DNA of 64,000 nucleotides from assembly GCF_010729895.1 (NCBI RefSeq), contig NZ_AP022612.1, forward strand, positions 2,356,001 through 2,420,000, given 5' to 3'. The notes below the pieces were generated by a model. That model searched no databases, had not been told where the DNA came from, and was given only the letters and a program-made list of their open reading frames with translations. The position numbers and the translations under genes were made by a program. Below, piece after piece: positions 63,928 to 64,000 of the stretch (positions are counted from its first letter, which is position 1; each line of letters starts with the position of its first letter). The DNA comes from Mycolicibacterium confluentis (lineage in GTDB: Bacteria > Actinomycetota > Actinomycetes > Mycobacteriales > Mycobacteriaceae).

Positions 63928-64000
63928 GAGTCGGAGCGCGTGAGCTGATCGTCGAATCGGCGGCGGCGAAGTTCGCCGAGTTCGGCATCGACCGGGTGTC
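63924..64000 (+). CDS. TetR-family regulator, 3' end outside window
   Basis: ATG overlaps the MpaB stop (ATGA). The visible 25 codons, VGARELIVESAAAKFAEFGI, then DRV, are the start of a TetR helix-turn-helix. It probably controls its own operon through the palindrome at 62635-62664. Confidence 0.75.
   Translation, partial: MRVGARELIVESAAAKFAEFGIDRV

Overview
The window is high-GC actinobacterial DNA, best explained as the chromosome of a fast-growing, Mycolicibacterium-like mycobacterium. The gene families support this: a RipD-type catalytically dead NlpC/P60 protein, an MPT63-like secreted protein, a haemophore-like protein, a cutinase-family protein, F420-type oxidoreductases, a zeta-toxin/ParD-like pair resembling M. 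tuberculosis Rv0366c/Rv0367c, furA-katG operons and many GTG starts. No rRNA, tRNA, CRISPR array, insertion sequence or prophage was seen. The density of regulators, flavoenzymes and decaying gene fragments suggests accessory rather than core chromosome. All family assignments come from reading the sequence; no search was run.

Layout. 1-7.3 kb: amidohydrolase end, YaaA-like protein, phosphodiesterase, MOSC, STAS, EamA transporter, acyltransferase 3 and SGNH hydrolase. 7.4-14.3 kb: katG with its leaderless furA, a GATase-1, a MenC-like pseudoenzyme, tpx, a RipD-like protein and a membrane protein. 14.3-24.7 kb: TenA-like protein, AMP ligase, membrane protein, MPT63-like protein with a long Pro/Ala tail, a TetR-controlled flavin monooxygenase operon, epimerase, methyltransferase, NDH-2 and haemophore. 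24.8-34.1 kb: S4 protein, an oxidoreductase operon that includes an apparent chimera, a 907-aa LuxR regulator and an FdhF/YdeP molybdoenzyme. 34.1-39.7 kb: a Rox-like rifampicin monooxygenase operon behind a RAE-like palindrome, a cutinase, and a GlxA regulator / DJ-1 / HD-domain cluster. 39.7-45.4 kb: another flavoenzyme, small and secreted proteins, a DHFR-like gene behind a possible RBS-sequestering hairpin, and a second furA-katG operon. 45.4-57.8 kb: MarR/FUSC pair, several gene remnants, FKBP lipoprotein, carotenoid-desaturase-like oxidoreductase, zeta toxin module, MddA-like methyltransferase, ArsR/SRPBCC pair, thiamine-binding and F420-binding proteins. 57.9-64 kb: leaderless lipoprotein hydrolase, molybdoenzyme with a convergent MOSC gene, MpaB-family oxygenase and the start of a TetR gene.

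How the genes work together. Peroxide and redox defence recurs: two complete furA-katG operons about 33 kb apart, tpx, a YaaA-like protein, NDH-2 and several flavin monooxygenases. Local control is unusually legible. TetR, MarR, ArsR and toxin-antitoxin loci each carry a clean palindrome beside the start codon, and many genes have a TANNNT-like hexamer 6-8 nt before the start, the leaderless pattern common in mycobacteria.

The strongest leads are: (1) a MenC-like protein that has lost nearly every catalytic residue; (2) a gene that looks like two non-adjacent pieces of a Gfo/Idh/MocA oxidoreductase joined to an N-terminally truncated F420-type oxidoreductase; (3) a rox-like gene with a rifamycin-associated-element-like palindrome; (4) a GlxA/DJ-1/HD cluster, possibly for isonitrile or cyanamide hydration, whose two enzyme genes share a promoter element at identical distance from the start codon; (5) an 11-bp stem that covers a ribosome binding site; (6) a zeta toxin module with two overlapping palindromic operators.
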